From Oscillospiraceae bacterium (GTDB lineage Bacteria > Bacillota > Clostridia > Oscillospirales > Oscillospiraceae): a DNA stretch of 8,568 nt. The stretch spans positions 1 through 8,568 of the forward strand of contig JAEEUX010000099.1 in the NCBI GenBank assembly GCA_016290695.1, written 5' to 3'. Shown one piece after another: positions 6,415 to 8,568 of this stretch (the first letter of the stretch is position 1; each line of letters opens with the position of its first letter). Position numbers and translations under genes: made by a program. The notes beneath the pieces were generated by a model. It saw only the letters and a program-made list of their open reading frames with translations. It did not search any database and was not told the DNA's origin.

Positions 6415-6726
6415 ATGAAAAAGAATAATCGCCGCCTCGACAACACTCTTATGTATAAGGCGTTTCTCCAGCTTAAAACAGAAGAAGAGGTAAAGGCTTT
6501 TCTTGAAGATCTTTGCAGCATGACTGAGCTTATGGCTATGGAGCAGCGCTTTGAGGTTGCCAAGCTTCTCCACAAGGGCTTTATTTATAACGCCATTATG
6601 GAGACTACCGGCGCAAGCAGCGCGATTATAAGCCGCGTCAACCGTTCGCTCCAATACGGCGCGCGCGGTTATGAGACGGTATTCTCTCGTCTTGAAGACG
6701 GGGACAGCACCGCTGACGAAAAGTGA
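6415..6726 (+). CDS. yerC: YerC/YecD family TrpR-like DNA-binding protein
   Basis: 103 residues, the usual length of the YerC/YecD branch of the Trp repressor superfamily. The whole protein fits the pattern: LEDLCSMTELMAMEQRFEVAKLLHKG (about 30-55), then the helix-turn-helix TTGASSAIISRVNRSL (about 64-79), followed by YGARGY. In TrpR the matching region contacts operator DNA, and the family binds as a dimer. The effector and targets of YerC proteins are not established. I chose the ATG at 6415, because the GTG at 6403 sits in the purine-rich stretch (GAAAGAGTGGA, 6397-6407) that probably serves as the ribosome binding site. An extended -10 promoter and an inverted repeat lie upstream, which would suit autoregulation (inference). 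The stop codon overlaps the GTG start of the methyltransferase gene. Confidence 0.88.
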   Translation: MKKNNRRLDNTLMYKAFLQLKTEEEVKAFLEDLCSMTELMAMEQRFEVAKLLHKGFIYNAIMETTGASSAIISRVNRSLQYGARGYETVFSRLEDGDSTADEK

Positions 6727-7469
6727 ACGAGTATTTTTCACTTGCAGTGTTCTATGATCGGCTTATGCGGGACGTTGATTATTCCGCATGGGCCGATTAT
6801 TATGACGGCGTTTTTAAGGCTTCCTCTGAGAAGATTGCGACGGTTATTGACCTTGCCTGCGGGACGGGGGTTATTACGGCTGCTCTCGCTGAAAAAGGCT
6901 ATGAGATGATTGGCGTCGACCTTTCGGCCGAAATGCTTGATATTGCGAAAAAACGCGCCGAAAACGCAAAATGTGCCGTCGCTCCTATATTTATCAATCA
7001 GGATCTGACGGAGCTTGATTTGTATGGCACGGCGGATGCCGCGATTTGCAGCTTCGACGGCATGAGTTATATCCATCCCGACGATATAAACGAGGTTTTC
7101 CACCGTTTGAGTTATTTTGTACGACCGGGCGGCCTCGTTATTTTTGACGTTAATACCGAGGATAAGTTTCGCAGGATGGACGGACAGACTTATATAGACG
7201 AGGACGACGAGCTTTTCTGCGTCTGGCGCACGGATTATTATGAAGATGAACGCGCCTGCGTATACGGGGTGGACCTTTTTTGGCGCGAGGGCGAGCTTTG
7301 GCGCCGAGGGAGCGAAGAACATACCGAGTACGCTCATTCGGAGGCGGAACTCACCGCAGCTCTTGAGAATAACGGTTTCGGCAGCGTGAAACTGTGCGGC
7401 GAGCTTAGCGATACGGCGCCGGTAAAAGGCTGTGACCGTATCTTCTATTTAGCTGAGAGAATGGGCTGA
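6723..7469 (+). CDS. Class I SAM-dependent methyltransferase, substrate unknown
   Basis: 248 residues with a Rossmann-type SAM-binding fold (Methyltransf_25-like). Motif I DLACGTG is at 43-49 and the acidic residue closing strand 2 is Asp66 in GVDLS. INQDLTELDL (91-100) leads toward the adenine site, CSFDGMSYI is at 109-117, and PGGLVIFDVNT is at 135-145. The C-terminal half (about 155-245) has paired beta strands rich in Trp, Tyr and acidic residues, and probably forms the substrate cover. Proteins of this form are common in clostridia as uncharacterised methyltransferases; small-molecule and RNA substrates are both possible. The start is GTG at 6723, overlapping the yerC stop as GTGA, with no strong ribosome binding site of its own, so translation is probably coupled to yerC. 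No convincing terminator follows. Confidence 0.87.
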   Translation: MNEYFSLAVFYDRLMRDVDYSAWADYYDGVFKASSEKIATVIDLACGTGVITAALAEKGYEMIGVDLSAEMLDIAKKRAENAKCAVAPIFINQDLTELDLYGTADAAICSFDGMSYIHPDDINEVFHRLSYFVRPGGLVIFDVNTEDKFRRMDGQTYIDEDDELFCVWRTDYYEDERACVYGVDLFWREGELWRRGSEEHTEYAHSEAELTAALENNGFGSVKLCGELSDTAPVKGCDRIFYLAERMG

Positions 7470-7520
7470 TAAAATTACCAAGCCTGCCATATATAAGAAA
7501 ACACAAAAAATAAAAAGAAA

Positions 7521-7530
7521 TTTCGCGAAA
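7521..7530. repeat. Palindrome upstream of tRNA promoter
   Basis: TTTCGCGAAA is a perfect 10-base palindrome ending 5 bases before the -35 box of the tRNA operon. The A-rich run at 7503-7520 before it looks like an UP element. A regulator site is possible, but a palindrome this short can arise by chance. Confidence 0.35.
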
Positions 7531-7535
7531 AGCTA

Positions 7536-7564
7536 TTGACTTTTTTCACTTAATGATGTATAGT
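7536..7564 (+). promoter_or_regulatory. Strong promoter of the tRNA operon
   Basis: -35 TTGACT (7536-7541), exactly 17 bases, then -10 TATAGT (7559-7564), each one base from consensus. An A-rich UP-like region lies upstream. Transcription should start near 7571, about 24 bases before the first tRNA, leaving a short leader removed during 5' processing. Confidence 0.88.
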
Positions 7565-7594
7565 CAATATCGCTGTTGCGGCAGATAAAAGCAT

Positions 7595-7670
7595 GGGAGC
7601 ATAGCTCAGCTGGGAGAGCACTTGCCTTACAAGCAAGGGGTCACAGGTTCGAGCCCTGTTGTTCCCACCA
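7595..7670 (+). tRNA. tRNA-Val (anticodon UAC)
   Basis: Acceptor GGGAGCA pairs with TGTTCCC. Anticodon stem CTTGC/GCAAG encloses loop CTTACAA, anticodon TAC at 7628-7630. The T arm carries GGTTCGAGCC. The CCA end is encoded (7668-7670). First of four tRNAs, it reads GUA and, by wobble, other Val codons. Confidence 0.97.
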
Positions 7671-7686
7671 CTTTGCATCAGTCTTT

Positions 7687-7763
7687 GGCCAAGTAGTTCA
7701 GTTGGTTAGAACGCCAGCCTGTCACGCTGGAGGTCGAGGGTTCGAGCCCCTTCTTGGTCGCCA
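7687..7763 (+). tRNA. tRNA-Asp (anticodon GUC)
   Basis: Acceptor GGCCAAG pairs with CTTGGTC (one G-U pair). Anticodon stem CCAGC/GCTGG encloses loop CTGTCAC, anticodon GTC at 7721-7723. The discriminator is G, as expected for tRNA-Asp, and CCA is encoded (7761-7763). It lies 16 bases after tRNA-Val. Confidence 0.97.
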
Positions 7764-7766
7764 TTT

Positions 7767-7842
7767 GCCTCTGTAGCTCAGTTGGTAGAGCAGGGGACTG
7801 AAAATCCCCGTGTCGTTGGTTCGATTCCGACCGGAGGCACCA
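7767..7842 (+). tRNA. tRNA-Phe (anticodon GAA)
   Basis: Acceptor GCCTCTG pairs with CGGAGGC. Anticodon stem GGGGA/TCCCC encloses loop CTGAAAA, anticodon GAA at 7800-7802. The discriminator is A and CCA is encoded. Only 3 bases separate it from tRNA-Asp. Confidence 0.97.
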
Positions 7843-7847
7843 TATTT

Positions 7848-7923
7848 GCGGACGTAGCTCATCCGGTAGAGCGCCACCTTGCCAAGGTGGAGGTAGCGAG
7901 TTCGAGCCTCGTCGTCCGCTCCA
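7848..7923 (+). tRNA. tRNA-Gly (anticodon GCC)
   Basis: Acceptor GCGGACG pairs perfectly with CGTCCGC. Anticodon stem CCACC/GGTGG encloses loop TTGCCAA, anticodon GCC at 7881-7883. The discriminator is T, usual for bacterial tRNA-Gly, and CCA is encoded (7921-7923). Last tRNA of the operon, 5 bases after tRNA-Phe. Confidence 0.97.
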
Positions 7924-7927
7924 TATA

Positions 7928-7960
7928 ACGTCGCGGGTCAATAGACCCGCGATGTTTTTT
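7928..7960 (+). terminator. Rho-independent terminator of the tRNA operon
   Basis: ACGTCGCGGGTC (7928-7939) pairs with GACCCGCGATGT (7944-7955), 12 pairs with one G-U, around the 4-base loop AATA. The stem runs into a T6 tract (7955-7960). It is a textbook strong terminator starting 5 bases after the last CCA. Confidence 0.93.
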
Positions 7961-7983
7961 GTGTATTTTTTAAATATGAACAT

Positions 7984-8010
7984 AAAAAAGCCGCAGCAGA
8001 AGCCGCGGCT
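7984..8010 (-). terminator. Rho-independent terminator of rodA
   Basis: On the - strand, AGCCGCGGC (8010-8002) pairs with GCTGCGGCT (7997-7989) with one G-U pair around loop TTCT, followed by a run of T (7989-7984). It lies about 20 bases after the rodA stop codon and 24 bases from the tRNA terminator, closing two convergent units. Confidence 0.9.
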
Positions 8011-8029
8011 ATAATAATATTATAAGGTG

Positions 8030-8568
8030 TCAGTATCTTCTCCTGAGCATGGGGTTAGGTCTTATTCGTATCCCGGATACAATGCCCATCGCGGCAAAAC
8101 ACGAGACGATAGATGAACCGCCGTAGCTGATAAACGGAAGCGTAAGGCCGACGACGGGGGTTAGTCCAAGGCACATGCCTATGTTTTCAAAGGTCTGGAA
8201 AGCTATCATCGCGGCGATGCCGCAGCAGATAACGGTGTTCATATAATTGTGCGAATGGAAGCCGACGTATAGGCAGCGGATGATTATTACGAGAAGCAGA
8301 GCCGTTATAACAATACAGCCTATCATGCCGAATTCTTCGCCGGCTACGGAGAAAATAAAGTCGGTATGCTTAAAAGGAAGCGCTTCCGTCTGCGATTGCG
8401 GGCCATTCATATAACCCTGTCCTGTGAAGCCGCCGGACGCGAGAGCGATTTTGCTTTGGTTAGCGTGCCAGGTTATGCCGAGACCGTCGGGGTCGACTGT
8501 CTCCGGAAAGTAGGGAGCCATTATTCTGTCTCGCTGATACTGCTGAAGAAGATTATTCCAGACGTAAG
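8030..8568 (-). CDS. rodA: RodA, SEDS-family peptidoglycan glycosyltransferase (C-terminal part)
   Basis: The frame is open to the right edge: before the ATG at 8521 it reads YQRDRI, the conserved segment preceding this region in RodA, so that ATG is an internal Met. 178 residues are visible, a little under half of a typical RodA. SEDS proteins are polytopic membrane enzymes that polymerise lipid II with a class B PBP; RodA works in side-wall elongation. Visible marks are VDPDG (about fragment residues 24-28, in the extracellular loop carrying the essential Asp in studied SEDS proteins), QSKIALASGG, GPQSQ, HTDFIFSVAGEEFG (67-80), then hydrophobic segments and GLTLPFISYGGSS (140-152). The PQSQ segment favours RodA over FtsW or SpoVE. 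The loop reads GLGITWHANQS where GAGYHIIQS is common, a mild divergence. A terminator follows the gene. Confidence 0.92.
   Translation of the reverse strand, partial: YVWNNLLQQYQRDRIMAPYFPETVDPDGLGITWHANQSKIALASGGFTGQGYMNGPQSQTEALPFKHTDFIFSVAGEEFGMIGCIVITALLLVIIIRCLYVGFHSHNYMNTVICCGIAAMIAFQTFENIGMCLGLTPVVGLTLPFISYGGSSIVSCFAAMGIVSGIRIRPNPMLRRRY

Noticed and set aside
6738..7337. 199-residue frame opposite the methyltransferase gene
   Set aside because: Shadow of a well-supported gene; no ribosome binding site or domain.
7576..7776. Small reading frame over tRNA-Val and tRNA-Asp
   Set aside because: Chance frame through tRNA genes; such products are a known false annotation class.
7678..7983. 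Reading frame antisense to the tRNA cluster
   Set aside because: Its product is the familiar antisense translation of tRNA genes, with no independent coding evidence.
8519..8521. ATG as the start of a short 163-residue membrane protein
   Set aside because: The frame continues to the right edge with conserved RodA sequence (YQRDRI); the gene is cut by the window, not short.

Overview
The window reads as a chromosomal segment of a Gram-positive Clostridia-type bacterium (Firmicutes/Bacillota). The evidence is a Mini-III RNase gene, an RqcH/NFACT protein, a TrpR-like YerC regulator, a DUF4358 lipoprotein, an S-layer-homology (SLH) surface protein, strong AGGAGG-type ribosome binding sites, tRNA genes with encoded CCA ends, and compact Rho-independent terminators. 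An Oscillospirales-like source is plausible, but I cannot fix the family from the sequence alone. I see no phage, transposase, CRISPR array or defence genes.

Layout. Left block, + strand: the 3' part of an O-acetylhomoserine sulfhydrylase gene (metY-like, cut by the left edge) overlaps mrnC (Mini-III RNase) by 8 bases and is followed by a terminator. Then comes a free-standing rqcH with a strong ribosome binding site and a hairpin that can end transcription from both sides. Middle block, - strand (6245 down to 3523): a well-formed extended -10 promoter drives three genes for exported proteins. They are an SGNH/GDSL esterase-like lipoprotein with a long Pro/Glu/Ser/Thr linker, a DUF4358 lipoprotein, and an SLH-anchored protein with an Ig/cadherin-like domain. 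The ribosome binding site of the last gene lies inside a long near-perfect hairpin, the most interesting regulatory structure here.

Right block, + strand: a divergent promoter drives yerC (TrpR-like DNA-binding protein) and a class I SAM-dependent methyltransferase that overlaps it by 4 bases. A near-consensus promoter then drives a four-tRNA operon (Val-UAC, Asp-GUC, Phe-GAA, Gly-GCC) closed by a strong terminator. Converging on it from the right edge is the C-terminal part of rodA on the - strand, with its own terminator.

Themes: the left block joins sulfur amino-acid synthesis to rRNA maturation and ribosome rescue. The middle block is a probable cell-envelope operon with no described joint function that I can name. 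Two edge genes (metY-like and rodA) are partial only because the window ends; their frames are open to the ends. Three apparent start codons elsewhere (GTG at 30, GTG at 6143, GTG at 6403) are better read as internal codons or parts of ribosome binding sites. Most genes look like ordinary core genome, and I do not claim a wholly new system. The best candidates for something undescribed are the hairpin over the SLH gene's ribosome binding site and the three-gene envelope operon.
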